From Melanocharis versteri (taxonomy: Eukaryota > Chordata > Aves > Passeriformes > Melanocharitidae): a stretch of 64,000 nucleotides of DNA. Of this stretch, positions 1-12,183 are shown piece after piece. Below the pieces are notes generated by a model. The model saw only the letters and a list, made by a program, of their open reading frames with translations. It did not search any database and had not been told where the DNA came from. The stretch spans positions 6,941-70,940 of the forward strand of contig VZTG01000086.1 of NCBI GenBank assembly GCA_013397845.1, given 5' to 3'. The number at the start of each line of letters is the position of its first letter. Position 1 is the stretch's first letter. The position numbers and the translations under genes are program-made.

Positions 1-618
1 TTTTTTTTTTTTTTGCTTTGGTAAAAGTGAAAATGGATGTTCATTTTTAGGTACCATGGTTAGCAGTTAAACAACTGTGCAACTTCAGTTAAAGGCTACA
101 AATTGTCCCATATTCTTTTTTAAATGAATCAAGAATTGTGACTTTTAAAAGAACATATAATTGATGACTTGTCTAACCATCCCGAGGGGTTGTTGAAATA
201 CATTTCTAGCTGCTCACTATACTTATGGGAAATACATAGTCACGAAAGAACATGATTTATTGATAATAAATTAATTTCTCCCATCTGGCGTGAGAAATTG
301 AAGAATCATTGTCAATATTTTTATCCTGAACTCATTGGTATGTTGCAACTTAGGAGGTTTAACCTCATGCAGAGACCTGCATGGGCTCTTGGAAGTAGAC
401 TGTTTTCTTAGAAAATGGACAAATACTGAAGCCTTTTCATCAGAACAATAGTCTTAAAATTGTAAGCCATAAAATTGTTAGGAAAAACTTAAATGGCTCT
501 TCTGCATTCAGCATTTTCATGATGCTTGTAAATATCCATGGTCACCATACAGAATAAAATAAAAAAGCCATTCATTGATTTTTGTTGCAGATAAGTAAAA
601 CTTTACAAAAGGAAGGGC
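1..618. other. No recognisable gene; AT-rich DNA
   Basis: The window opens in a T-run (positions 1-14) and continues as AT-rich sequence with only short open frames. I see no splice-like exon, RNA gene or repeat that I can name. Confidence 0.5.
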
Positions 619-619
619 T

Positions 620-869
620 TGTAAAATCATGGCTCAGGCCTGTTACTTCGGCTAAGTAGAAAAGGACTATTGGAGCAACTCAGCTAAATTAGAGTTAGAA
701 AAACAATTTATATAACCATCATGTGTACATATCTTGGTGTATAGTGGTTGTTTGGATTATGTTAGTTGTATTTTAAAAGTATGTAACTGATAAAAGGCTA
801 ACTGCTTAAAAAGGCCTGGTTTTTGCAATAAAGAGCTCTCTTTTGCACCTGCCTGGGGACTCTGCATCA
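620..869 (+). mobile_element. Possible small LTR fragment
   Basis: This stretch starts with TG and ends with CA. It has a TATA-like ATAAAAGG near 792 and an AATAAA near 829, followed by a short GC-richer tail. The order and spacing resemble the U3-R-U5 layout of a short avian endogenous retroviral LTR. No target-site duplication is visible (GGGCT before, CTCTC after), so the ends are guesses. It could also be ordinary sequence with a chance poly(A) signal. Confidence 0.3.
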
Positions 870-3800
870 CTCTCAGCATCACTTTCTCACAGATTTTCTG
901 GTTAATTTCTTCAGTTACACCCTGTCCTTATTCTACTGATTATTTGGCTTTAGCTGATTTCTCCAAGTCATAAAAAAGCAATAGCTTATTAAAATGAACA
1001 GAAGTGTTAGCAGTGTTTGAGAACAGAAGTGATAACAAAGTAATTCAGTACCTTTCAAAATTGTTTAGAGTAGGAGCAACTTCTATGAGAGCTGGAATAA
1101 AACACCAGTCCTTTGTTTTAGTGGCAGTGGTTATTTTATGATAGGTTAATAGTAGCATGCCTTGGAGAAAACCCCTGTGAATGATGAAAAGAGATTCTTT
1201 GATCTCTCATGGTATTTTCAAATATCTTCTGAAGAGCATCAAAAAGATGAACTGACATGCCTTACTTTATCTTGCTTACAGAGTGTATATTTGGGTCTAT
1301 TATTTGTATTTCACACTGTATAGTTATACTTCTTAATGAACATATGAAGTTGAAATAAGGCATTCCCAAAAAAGAGGACAGATATTCCATTCAGTAAGTT
1401 AATTGCTTATTCTGCATGAAACTGTGAAGGTATCATTCAATTTCCAGATCAGATAAATGAAAACCAGATTATGAGACTTAAAAAAAAAAAAAGGGGGGGG
1501 GGGGGGGAAGCTGACTGGTAAGGTCCATGTTCTCTGAGGATGATGAGATATGAGATAAACAACTATGATTGATTTTATGCCCTAGTATCTGGAAAAGCAT
1601 ATTTTCTTTCTCGTTAATGGAAACCTTCTTTTCAGTATCTATATGAAGATTCACAAGCAAAATATCCTTGCCTAGCAATATTGTGAATATTTGCCCACAT
1701 GAAATGTTGGGGGTTTTCTTCTGAGATTTTAAATGACACAGAATTGGATATCCTCCCACCCTGACTTCTTCAGTCTTTTGCTCAAGTGCTCTATTATTTA
1801 CATTTTATTTAGTTAAATGTAACTCCAGTTGCATGCACTGAATTCTGCTGATGTTAGGTGATCACAATTGGACTTCAGACATTTTCCAAAGAAGAACTTT
1901 TGGAGGCTAATAGAAGTCAGTACCCTAAAGGGGAACAGTGCTTCACTTGGTAAATAAGACTATTTATAATCCTAGTTTGCCATTATACTGGCTATGTGAA
2001 AAAAAGAAAGTAGCTATAACCAAGTATATTTTTGGGTTTTAAATTAAAATTCATGGCTGGTGCAATCTTGTCTTTCGTTGAGCAGCAGAAGACTAGCTGC
2101 TTGAAAAGATATGTTTTGTTTTGGGTTTTTTGGTGAGCCTCAAGGTAAGTCATGTCTGGAAAGAATGATTTCCAGACTGTACAGGGAGGACAAATGTTAG
2201 GCCACTGGGAATTGAACAATCCCAGCTCATTTTTTGGCAGTAGATTTTAAATAGGAACTCCCATGAGCACTCCCAGCTCATATCCTCTGTAAAATCTACA
2301 AGTTGTAGGAGCTAAGAGTATAAATATATTGGTCATGTTGGGTATTTCAGTAAAAAAAGCTAGTGGGTATTTCAGTGCAAAACACCCCCTGCAGTCTCCA
2401 GCTAAAAATGCAGATGCTAAAGGACCAGATGAGTAAAATTGCAAACTGTTGTAAAAAGGTGATTCTTCTTTTTTCCTGCTAAAGGCATTCACATCAGTTA
2501 CGGTGTGACGTGATAAACCTGTAATACATTGCTGAATTTCATTTGCTCACTTGCCTATATTAGAGAAGAATTCACTATAATATTTCAGGGGTGATAGCCT
2601 TGTCGTACGGCAATCTAGCTTTTCTTTCTCTCATGGAGTAAAACTATTACTGATGATATTAAGCATGAAAGTGAAGCTTAAAAAGAAATGATGAGATTTT
2701 AAAACTCACCATAAATCCTTAATAGTAGGGGGAATCTTGGAATGGATTGTTTCTGCTTGTGTACCTTCTGATGTAATTTGAATTAAATTTCCACTGCATT
2801 TTCATATTCGGGTGAACTGAGGGGAAAATGATAATCCCAAAGATGACAGGTTAGTAGCTATAAATTAGAACAGGGATTAAAGAACAATAATGATATCAAA
2901 AAGGAGTACTTCTCCCTGAGAAATAATAAGAGCAATTCCACAGACAGCAGGCAGTAGAAAGCATAAAGTCAGTTAATCAATATGATAAATTGCTTGGAAT
3001 TGCTGTTTTTCTCAAATTTAAAAAAAAAATCTCTTCTCTGTTAAACACTGCCTAGTCGACATGCTAGTTTTTCACAGCAAGCATTGTGCTCTTTGCTAGC
3101 GTTACTTTACAGTGAGCCTTCATTGGTGGAAGTAGATATTGATGACTTACAGCAACAGATGTTTATTACTCTTATGAAATGAGATAGACTATTACTTCTT
3201 ATTTGGGAAAAACTTTCATAGTGGACATCTGCTTTGATGATCTTAATGGAGAAGAAAATCCGTTTGTGGTCCTTAAGACGGAACAGCTACTGTGTTTCTC
3301 CATGAGAAGTATTCATTCCCTTTCACTAGCTTGCAAGTTAAATATCTTAATTTTATGGCCTGGTATCTCTCATGCTATTCTAGGCACTTGAGTGACATTG
3401 TAGTGTCATCAAAATAAGAAAGGATACTGAACTATGTTTTCCACTTTAAATCTCTTATCTCTTGGATGTGAAACAAGATTTTATACCAAAATACCAAAAT
3501 TTCTTTTAAAAAATCTGAATATTTGAAAGAGAGTTTATTATGCACATTGCACTTATATTGTTTTCCTACAGCTATACAGGTGGGGTTTTATGAGCTATGT
3601 CCTTAAGATTTTTACTTTTCCCTGAAAATGCCTTAGCATTAAAAAAAAAAAAAAACTCAAGAAATTGTAAAGCATTCTTATAATTGTATTTGCTTTCTTG
3701 GTATATCATCTTGTCTTTCCTACATATCCTACAAGGGATATTATTTTCAGTTTTTGTTGCACAGGAAAATGGCAATAAGTATTTTGTCAAAAGCTATTGG

Positions 3801-5549
3801 GTAAAGACTCTAGTGTTAGCACAGCCAATGCCAGATGTGTAGCACATGAGTGATTAAACTCATTAATAAACTCCTCTCACCCAAACACTACATCTGGGAA
3901 TTTGTGACAATCAACAGTTAGTGTATCCCACACTTAATATGTGTTACTAAAGCTTCTCAGTATTCTTCTTAGTCAAAAATGAAGGTGCCCATCCCTGTTT
4001 GAATAAACAGGGAATTATATTTACTCAGGTAAATCAATAAGAAGAAAAATTAATGGAGTCCAGGAAGAATGTTCTAGTAATATACATTTGCTATCAAAGT
4101 CCCACTGTATCTCGGATCTGGAATCATCAATACAAAAGCATTCTACCCAAGGATATTACACCATAGACATATCCATAAACTTCAATACTATTAGGGTTTA
4201 ATGATAATATCTGAAATAATGTATAATATATCTGTAGGTAAAGAGTGGTCTGACTGGTGTTATGATCTCCATTTTTTTGGACATGCTTATGAGAATGTTA
4301 TTTACCTTCCTAAAGTTTATGTGAGCAGATTTAGGGTGGCCATATCTATTTTTTGCTGCATTCTAGCTATTAAAAAGAGGAAATATATTGGCCATAAAAC
4401 TTGCCTGATAAAAAGAGTTTTCTTGCACTGTAATGCCTGGTGTAAATTTCTGTACACCAAGGCATTCTTGCACATACAACAAAATTCTGTTGCATTCCCT
4501 GCCTTAGCTTCAGAGTATCTCATCATCAATTTAGAAAATCATTGGCCTTAATGTCATCTAGAATGACTGTCGTCTTTCCTCCCTGGAAGGACATTGACAG
4601 GAATAATGATGCACAGTAAGTGGGAAACTCTTTAATGAAATATTTTTTGGTCGAGTGTTACAGCTCGAAAAATCCGCTTCAGTGAAGCAATCTTATCTGT
4701 CCTTGGATGTCCTCAACATACACTACACAGTTTCGGTAGACAGAGCAGAAGAATTACATTTAGAAAATTTCCACCTTTATCTCCTCCCTGGCAATTGACT
4801 GAAATGTAATTAACCCTTTCATAGTGTTAGATTTGCAACACAGAATATTCACATGGAAGACACTTCTGTGAGCCCTCTTATATTAGACAAAATTTAGGGA
4901 GGAAATAAAAGGAGTTGCAAATACTCTCAAAGTTATTTTTATGGCTAAATTCCTACACTTCTTGTAAATTCAAAGCTGAAAAAACACTAAAATTCTAACA
5001 TTCGTGCTTCATTTTCAATATAATAGTTTCATATTTCACCTTTACTGCAGCAATCTGCAAAAAATAGTTCTTAGATACGACTGAAGGATCTATTTTCCCT
5101 GTTGAATGTGAATCTGGTTTAACTTTTTCAAAAAACAGCCCTGTCTTTGTGCACCATTCTTCTACCATATTTTACTTCCTCGAATAAGCTGTTTGGAGTT
5201 TGTCTTTTGATTTAGAGCTATGCTATATCAGTCAACATGCACATTATATTTATTTATTGATCTGTTGAAAACATCAGTGCTATTCTGTTTGTGGCCTGTA
5301 GACCAGACTTACTAATGTCAGGAATATTTGAATGAAGTCCTGTGAATTCAGCAATCAATATTTCTAAGTATTTCTACATCTATTAATGCATTCCATATTA
5401 AAAAAAATTCTGTTATTTTCTGCTCTTAATACTTGGAAATCATATTTCTATTTGCTGGAGGTTAGGATTGGTTCCTTTCTCTTAGGGAATTTTTCTCCTA
5501 GTTTTTGCCTAAGAGACTGGAACAATGGATACTTAAAAGAGACAGAGGA
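870..5549. other. AT-rich DNA, nothing recognised
   Basis: Open frames here are all short, the longest being about 116 codons at 4201-4551 (+), with no motif or codon pattern suggesting a gene. The only notable simple sequence is the A/G run listed separately. Unannotated old repeats or conserved non-coding elements could be present but cannot be seen by eye. Confidence 0.5.
1480..1507. repeat. A13-G15 homopolymer junction
   Basis: A run of 13 A is followed directly by a run of 15 G. The G-run is unusual in AT-rich surroundings. It could form a quadruplex-like structure on the plus strand, or its length may be a sequencing error. Confidence 0.9.
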
Positions 5550-6606
5550 TGTGGCCAAGTTGGGGGGTCGGTGAAGCTGGCTGTAGTCTCTCAGCTGGGG
5601 GGCTTTCTCTTGGGAAGTGCAGAGATACTGCAAGACTTTGGCTGAGGAGTCAGAGGCTGGGCTCATCCCTCACTTGTTCTCTTGCCCTTGGGACTGGAGG
5701 GGAACGGTTGGGTTACTGCCACCATGTGGAGAATTTGCTGCCACTGCAGTCCAGCCCTTAACTGCTCCCCCTGCTATGGGTGAGCCTTTGCTCATAAAAG
5801 CGGCTATTGAACTGGGACTTTTCCAACATCCGACCTCACTGGAAAGGACCCTCGCCATCTACTGGGTGCTTCAGGCAAAAATCTGGGACCCTGACCCCGT
5901 GACCCCACCCCCAGAGCGAGTGTCTCCAGGCTGCCACTGTTTAGCCCTGCTGTTTTCTGCCACTGCTTAGGGCTTTTTTCTTTTTGCTACACTTTAACCC
6001 AACATCCTGTGTCCGCCCGGACATGCCCTACACTTTTTTTGCCACCCCGGGTGTGCCTTCCTCTCCTATTCCAGCCTGCTGTTCCGAGTCTCCTGCTACA
6101 GCTCATTTAGCCATCTGGAGGGGCACTGAGACTGGCCACCCTTGGGGGTTTGCAAAGGAAGCCCCTTTTCTCTCTCTCCCGCTGGCTGAGCTGCCATTAA
6201 TAACGTGAAGAAGCAACTGAGCTCATGCCACAGCATCCCCTGCAGCTGCTGGGGAATTATCACTCCTGACCTGCCCAGTCAGGAGGCAACAGCGCCCCTG
6301 CTGGCTGTGAACGTAACTACACCAAAGGAGAAAGTGCCTGACGGCTGAGAGAAGGGTGTTGTTGGGTCTCTGTTTTTTTCTGTTTGCTGTTGCTGCTGTT
6401 GTTGCTGTTCGTTTGCCGTGTTATATATATATGTGTATGTATGTATGCATATTCTAGTAAAGAACTGTTATCCCTTTTCCCATATCTTTGCCTGAAAACC
6501 CTGTAATTTCAAATTTATAATAATTTGGAGGGAAGGGGGCCATATTTTCCATTCCAAGGGAGGCTTCTGCCTTCCTCAGCAGGCACCTGTCTTTCAAACT
6601 GGGACA
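5550..6606 (+). mobile_element. Solo LTR, GC-rich avian ERV type
   Basis: This is a GC-rich block of about 1.06 kb in AT-rich surroundings. It begins near a TGTGGCC and ends in TTTCAAACTGGGACA, which closely resembles the 3' terminus of a common bird LTR family. A TATA-like CATAAAAG lies near 5792, and an AGTAAA variant poly(A) signal near 6458 follows a GTT-rich tract. The final 130 bp (TAATTTGGAGGGAAGG, then TTTCCATTCCAAGGGAGG) are the most diagnostic part. No convincing target-site duplication was found, so the 5' end is approximate. No retroviral coding sequence adjoins it, so it reads as a solo LTR. The open frames inside it are not genes. Confidence 0.6.
6415..6452. repeat. TA / TATG simple repeat
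   Basis: A short (TA)n tract is followed by GTATGTATGTATG, inside the 3' part of the LTR and just before its poly(A)-like signal. Confidence 0.8.
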
Positions 6607-7509
6607 CTATTGCTAATCAAATTTTCATATCACTGCAATACAAAATCTTCTGAATGAATTTTTGTAATAACTTGTTCCTCTGAACCTGGAGGCAATTTAA
6701 ATTTTAACAATAAGGGTAAAAAATATTTTGCTTTGTACACCAGAAAATACAAGCATTCCAGCACAGCTTACTGCTATTCAGTAACAGCTATTCAATGACT
6801 GACTTTATAACAAGTGACGTACAAGATCTTAGATAAAAATTACTACGTATTATCAGTGATAATTTGAAAAACATGTGTGCTCCCAGTAGTGTTCCAAGTA
6901 CTAATTGCAATGAAGTAAAAAAGCGGTGATGGTTATAATTTTATGGGAAGTAAAAACCCCCACCATCTCTCACAGTATCAATTAATCAGGTATTGCAGGC
7001 AGTAGGCTTATTATTTTGAATAGTGCAATTGCAATAAAATTTGGAAAAAAGAAATCGCAATGGAATTTTTCTATTAAATGTCTTTTGACTCTGAAGTGTA
7101 ATGAAGTGTCTATACATAAAAGTTACCATTTCCATTAAAATTCACTGTCTCAAGCTGGCAAAATATCTTGAACATAAGCAGGATTAAAATATGGGCCCTG
7201 TCTTTTATGTGGGGGTTATAGAAACATTCAGGTATGTGTTTTTAAAGCTAACAGTTTTATGAATGTCATCTCAGAATTTCAAGTTCTTGAAGCTGCTAAA
7301 CTGTATGCATTGGGATGTCACACCTTTTAATGTATATTAAAAAGAAAATGAAAATTCTTTATTGTTTGCTTCATTACTACAGCATTACTTCAGACATTTT
7401 TAATTTTCATTTGTTGTACATACTTTCTGTCAATATTACAGAATAATAAGGTAAAACAACATTAGATAGAAGATCCTTCCTCTCTACTCAGATATTCTGA
7501 TGCCACACC
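6607..7509. other. AT-rich DNA, nothing recognised
   Basis: This lies between the solo LTR and a CR1 fragment. I see no gene-like frame or named repeat. Confidence 0.5.
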
Positions 7510-7772
7510 TGAAGTTTGGGCCTGGTTCTGTGGTCCCCAGCACACAAGATACATGAACATTCTGGAGAGAGTTCAACAGAGTGCCACAAGGACGGTTAGA
7601 GTACTGGAGCATGTCACATATAGGAAAGGCTGAAAAATGGAAATAGCCTGGAAAGGAGAAGGCTCAAGAGGATATTATTAATGTATATAAATACCTGGAG
7701 GGAGGGTGTAAAGAAGAGGGAGCCAGGCTCTCTCCAGGGGTGCCCACTGACAGGACTAAGGACAGTAGGTAC
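7510..7772 (+). mobile_element. CR1 LINE fragment, 5' piece of interrupted copy
   Basis: The sequence matches the region upstream of the CR1 3' end. It has the stretch about an insert hit by the 'accidental' gag-free LINE (GAGAGAGTTCAACAGAGTG), then AATACCTGGAGGGAGGG, then a run ending GGGTGCCCACTGACAGGAC. It continues after the inserted LTR at 8334, where GGCACAAACTGGAACACAGC picks up the same CR1. It is a decayed non-functional copy with no usable reverse transcriptase frame. Confidence 0.8.
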
Positions 7773-8333
7773 TGTCCTGGTTTCAGCTAGAATAAATTTT
7801 TTCCTAGTAGTTAGTACAGTGATGTGTTTTGAATTTAATATGAGAATCATGTTGATAACACACTGATGTTTTATTTCCTGCAATGTAATGACTTTTCAGT
7901 TTCCCATGAAACCCGTGAGGTTCTGCACAAAGGCCAGGAGGAAACATATCCAGGACAGCTGACCTGAACAGACCAAAACAATATTCCCCACCACAGAACA
8001 TCAAGCCCAGTATATAAATTGGGGATGGCTGCCTGGGAGGCACCAGGCATTCCTCAGAGACTGGATGAGCATCAGTCAGAGGATGGTGGGCAGCTATACT
8101 GTGCATCACTTTTCTTGGGGTCTATTCCTCTTTCTGTTCTCTTTTATGTCACCAGTATTTTTATTGTTATCATTGCAATAATTATGATTTACTTTAGTTC
8201 AATTATTAAATTGTTTTCATCTCAACCCATGAGTGTTACTCTTTTTTCTGATTCTCCTCCCCACCCCACTGGGTGTGGAATTGAGTGAGCAGCTGGTTGG
8301 TACGTAATTGCCAGCTGGTGTTAAACCACGGTA
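7773..8333 (+). mobile_element. ERVL-type solo LTR nested in CR1
   Basis: The start TGTCCTGGTTTCAGC and the body match the abundant bird ERVL-type LTR. A TATA box (TATATAAA) lies at 8011-8018 and an ATTAAA poly(A) signal at 8205-8210. The 3' end is GTTAAACCACG followed by a decayed terminus. The flanking 5-mers are GGTAC (7768-7772) and GGCAC (8334-8338), matching at 4 of 5 bases, and the same CR1 continues on both sides. This is therefore an insertion into a pre-existing CR1 followed by recombination to a solo LTR. The 5-bp duplication fits class III (ERVL) elements. Confidence 0.88.
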
Positions 8334-8400
8334 GGCACAAACTGGAACACAGCAGGGTCCAGCTGACCTTCAGGGAACACTGTGAGAAAACACTAAACAT
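8334..8400 (+). mobile_element. CR1 LINE fragment, 3' piece of interrupted copy
   Basis: GGCACAAACTGGAACACAGC is the direct continuation of the CR1 broken at 7772. The copy fades out near 8400, before the CR1 3' tail. Confidence 0.7.
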
Positions 8401-9636
8401 ACCATACGTCCCTTCCCACCGCACCTATTTTGTATTTTTGTGAGATGCTAATTTTTTTAGAATTTATGTAAATTCTAATGGAATTTTGACAGGGTATGTC
8501 TTTGTGGTTCTGTCGGAAAGGAGACAACAACTATTCAATCTTTTAATTTTCTGACCAATTTTTCTGTTTCTCTTTGAAAATTTTCTTTTGGCTTAGATTA
8601 TTGAGAGTAACTCATGTTTCCTTATGACCGTGTTAGGGTCTGGATTTTGTTATTTATTTCCCTCCAGTTTCTAGGATAAAGGGTCTTTACTGCTTGCTTG
8701 TATTATCTGCACAAACATGCACAGGAGCAAATGAACAAGAATAATGGAAATCTTAGCTGTATAAAATTTCAGTAAATGACATTTAGAACTGATAATTCAG
8801 TTATTATATTACATTTTATATATATATAATTCAGTTATTATTATATATTCAGAAATTAAAATTTCCTTTTTCCATCAAGTATTAAGAATTTAATTGCCTT
8901 TTGGTCTTAAAAGTATTTTAACTTCACATATAAACTGATATATGTGTTTTTAGGACAGAACTGAAGGTGTGTTTGCTCTTGTTGCACTTAGGTCATAACC
9001 TGATCTTTAACATCACATCTGTCAAACCTGGGGACAAGCCAAAGGTGTCTTTGTGGCTTGATTTTTATTTATTTTCATTCTCAGTTGAAAACTCAGAATT
9101 CAGGCAGAAAAATTGTGTCTGAACCATAGGAAAGTTTTGGTGCTGGCATTATAAAAGGGCATGGTTTGGAAAGGAGAATCATTTAATCTAAAGCCCAGTT
9201 AATATACCTTAATTATTACAGTGCTTGAATTGTACCATTTCAAGTAAGTAAACTTGAAAGGGTAAGTGAATCATTTTAATCAATGATATACTTCCTGTGT
9301 TCAAAGGACAGAGGATGTCATTTGAAAGTAAATTAAAGAAATTGTAAAAACATAAAAATATGTTTAGAAACCTATTTTCACTTCTCATGACTGTAGTTCT
9401 TCAAGGTCCATGTTTTCCTGTGATGTTTCCTATGCAAAACATTTCTGTTTCAGTGCAATGGTGCAATTTCAATTAAAGACTCACCTGTGTGTTTGTTTTC
9501 TTTCCCAAACAGGTGCAGCTAATACCATTCAGCTGCAGACAAGCAGATGACATTTTACATAAGGCCACAGTAATATCTTGGCTAGGAAAGTGAATCAGTT
9601 AATTTTGGAGACAAAACTGTGTTGTCTGGGCAGAGT
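8401..9636. other. AT-rich DNA, nothing recognised
   Basis: No gene-like frame was seen. A short TA tract lies near 8817-8831. Confidence 0.5.
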
Positions 9637-10532
9637 TGTGTTGTATGAGGGGGAATTCCATTGGTTTTGAGAGGCAAGGTTTTGGTTGTGAGGGGACTAC
9701 AGGGGTGTCTTCTGTGAAAAGATACCAGAAGCTTCTCCTGTGTCTCTTGAAGCCAGTGCCAGCCAGCTCCAAGAGGGACCTGACACTGGCCAAGGCTGAG
9801 CCCATCAATGACAGTGGCAGCAAAACAGGAACAAATTTAAGAAGGAGGAAATATTGCTGTGAAACAGAGGATGTGAGAGGAGGAGTGAGAATCTGAGATA
9901 GAAACAACCCTGCCAATGTCAATGGAGAAGGAGGGGGAGAAGGTGCTCCAGGTGCAGGAGTTGAGATTCCACTACAAAATGTGGTGAAGACTATGGTGAG
10001 GCAGCTCTGCCCCTGCAGCCCCTGGATAAGCTCTCAGTGGAGCAGCTCACAGTGGAGCCTGTGGAGAAAGGCTGAGAGCTTGTGGGCAGCCTGTACTGGA
10101 ATAATTTATGAAGAATTTAGTCTGTGGGAGGGACCCCACACTGGAGCAGGGGAAGAGTATGACAAAACAGGATTGGCAGAGAAAACATTAGATGCATTGA
10201 CTGCAGTACCCATTTCCATGCCCCTGCACAGCTGAGGGGAGGAGGTAGAGAAAACTGATAGTAAAGTTAAGCCTGGGAAGAAGGGAGGGGTGGACGGAAG
10301 GTGTTTTTAAGATTTGGTTTTATTTTCTCACTATCCTACTCTGATTCAATTTGTAATAAATTAAACTAATTTCCCAAAGTTGATTCTCTTTTCTCCATGA
10401 CAGGTGTCTCCCTGTGCTTATCCTGACCCGTAAGCCTTTCATTACATGTCTTTCTCCTATGTCCGATTGAGGAGGATAGTGATAGAGCAACTTGGTTAGC
10501 ATCTGGTGCTTGTATGTGGTCAACCCACCGCA
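9637..10532 (+). mobile_element. LTR of a widespread bird ERVL-like family
   Basis: The block begins near TGTGTTGTATGAGGG and includes CCAGTGCCAGCCAGCTCCAAG, the 'CCCACACTGGAGCAGG' type repeats and AAGAAGGGAGGGGTGGACGG. It ends in GTCAACCCACCGCA. I recognise this succession from a very common avian LTR. An AATAAA-like element lies within TAATAAATTAAAC near 10352. No target-site duplication is evident. The last 248 bp (10285-10532) lie in the segment repeated after the N at 11234. Confidence 0.6.
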
Positions 10533-11233
10533 GGAATAAAGAACCTACGCCTTCTAAATCAAAGAAACATGTAAAGCTGTGCTTCGCTCTGTTCCATCAT
10601 GTTTTTGTGAGTTCAAACTGTAAAGTTTTTTATGAGTATAGCTAAAGAAAAGCCTCAATCAAATAGAAAAGAATAAATATCTGAAGTACTAATCTAGGAC
10701 AGCGACATGTTGTAGGAAAATGCAATCTTTTGCCTGAGTAGCGTGCTGTTTCATTATGCCCAAGAACAATCTGTAACCATGATACCTTTAGTTTTAACTT
10801 TCATATTTTTTAGATTTTATACTGCATTAGTGTGTCTGTAACTCTGGGTTTCTTGTATAGTGCTAACAGCTCTTCTCCTAGCCTGGCTAGACAAAACACA
10901 CCATTTCCAGCCCGAAGAATCAAGGACATTTGCAGCTTCAGACCCCAAGAATGTAAACAGCCATGGATTGAGAGGGGACAGTCTGAAAGGATGGGACTGC
11001 GTGGACTGAAACTGTGGTTGGACGGTTGGCCCGAATATGTAAATGGGCCAAAACTTATAAAAAGGGCGAGAACCCATGACCCGGTGTCCATATTGGGGGT
11101 CCATCTTAGGTGTAGTCTTGGCCAGGCTTTTGTACTCCCAGGGTGTGTCCTGTGAAGGCCTTTCAATAAATATCTGTTTTATTCTTTAACTCTGTCCAGC
11201 CTCTGTTCCAGGTAGCCTTCTTTTAGGCATCAA
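10285..11233 (+). repeat. 949-bp duplicated segment, copy 1
   Basis: This stretch recurs without any visible difference at 11235-12183, directly after one N. It carries the last quarter of the ERVL-like LTR plus the complete second LTR. The exact identity and the single-N junction point to a false duplication at a contig join and not to a real tandem repeat. Confidence 0.95.
10708..11232 (+). mobile_element. Second LTR with TATA box and poly(A) signal
   Basis: From TGTTGTAGG to GGCATCA there is a typical LTR layout. A TATA box (TTATAAAAA) lies at 11055-11063. An AATAAA lies at 11165-11170 about 110 bp later, followed by TCTGTCCAGCCTCTGTTCCAGG, a tail familiar from bird ERVs. It is followed by one base and an N. 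No matching target-site duplication is seen at either boundary, so the 5' end is uncertain. Confidence 0.6.
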
Positions 11234-11234
11234 N
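11234..11234. other. Single-N assembly join
   Basis: One ambiguous base sits exactly between two identical 949-bp copies. This is the signature of two overlapping contigs placed end to end. Confidence 0.95.
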
Positions 11235-12183
11235 GAGGGGTGGACGGAAGGTGTTTTTAAGATTTGGTTTTATTTTCTCACTATCCTACTCTGATTCAAT
11301 TTGTAATAAATTAAACTAATTTCCCAAAGTTGATTCTCTTTTCTCCATGACAGGTGTCTCCCTGTGCTTATCCTGACCCGTAAGCCTTTCATTACATGTC
11401 TTTCTCCTATGTCCGATTGAGGAGGATAGTGATAGAGCAACTTGGTTAGCATCTGGTGCTTGTATGTGGTCAACCCACCGCAGGAATAAAGAACCTACGC
11501 CTTCTAAATCAAAGAAACATGTAAAGCTGTGCTTCGCTCTGTTCCATCATGTTTTTGTGAGTTCAAACTGTAAAGTTTTTTATGAGTATAGCTAAAGAAA
11601 AGCCTCAATCAAATAGAAAAGAATAAATATCTGAAGTACTAATCTAGGACAGCGACATGTTGTAGGAAAATGCAATCTTTTGCCTGAGTAGCGTGCTGTT
11701 TCATTATGCCCAAGAACAATCTGTAACCATGATACCTTTAGTTTTAACTTTCATATTTTTTAGATTTTATACTGCATTAGTGTGTCTGTAACTCTGGGTT
11801 TCTTGTATAGTGCTAACAGCTCTTCTCCTAGCCTGGCTAGACAAAACACACCATTTCCAGCCCGAAGAATCAAGGACATTTGCAGCTTCAGACCCCAAGA
11901 ATGTAAACAGCCATGGATTGAGAGGGGACAGTCTGAAAGGATGGGACTGCGTGGACTGAAACTGTGGTTGGACGGTTGGCCCGAATATGTAAATGGGCCA
12001 AAACTTATAAAAAGGGCGAGAACCCATGACCCGGTGTCCATATTGGGGGTCCATCTTAGGTGTAGTCTTGGCCAGGCTTTTGTACTCCCAGGGTGTGTCC
12101 TGTGAAGGCCTTTCAATAAATATCTGTTTTATTCTTTAACTCTGTCCAGCCTCTGTTCCAGGTAGCCTTCTTTTAGGCATCAA
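11235..12183 (+). repeat. 949-bp duplicated segment, copy 2
   Basis: This is an identical repeat of 10285-11233, including a second copy of the LTR (11658-12182; TATA near 12005, AATAAA at 12115-12120). The unique flank continues with ACCTTACTGAGC. It probably represents the same genomic sequence as copy 1. Confidence 0.95.

Noticed and set aside
4201..4551. 116-codon open frame in AT-rich DNA
   Set aside because: No recognisable domain, a competing frame on the other strand, and a length expected by chance in this composition.
10285..12183. A genuine tandem LTR array
   Set aside because: The complete identity of the copies and the single N exactly at the junction favour a misassembly.
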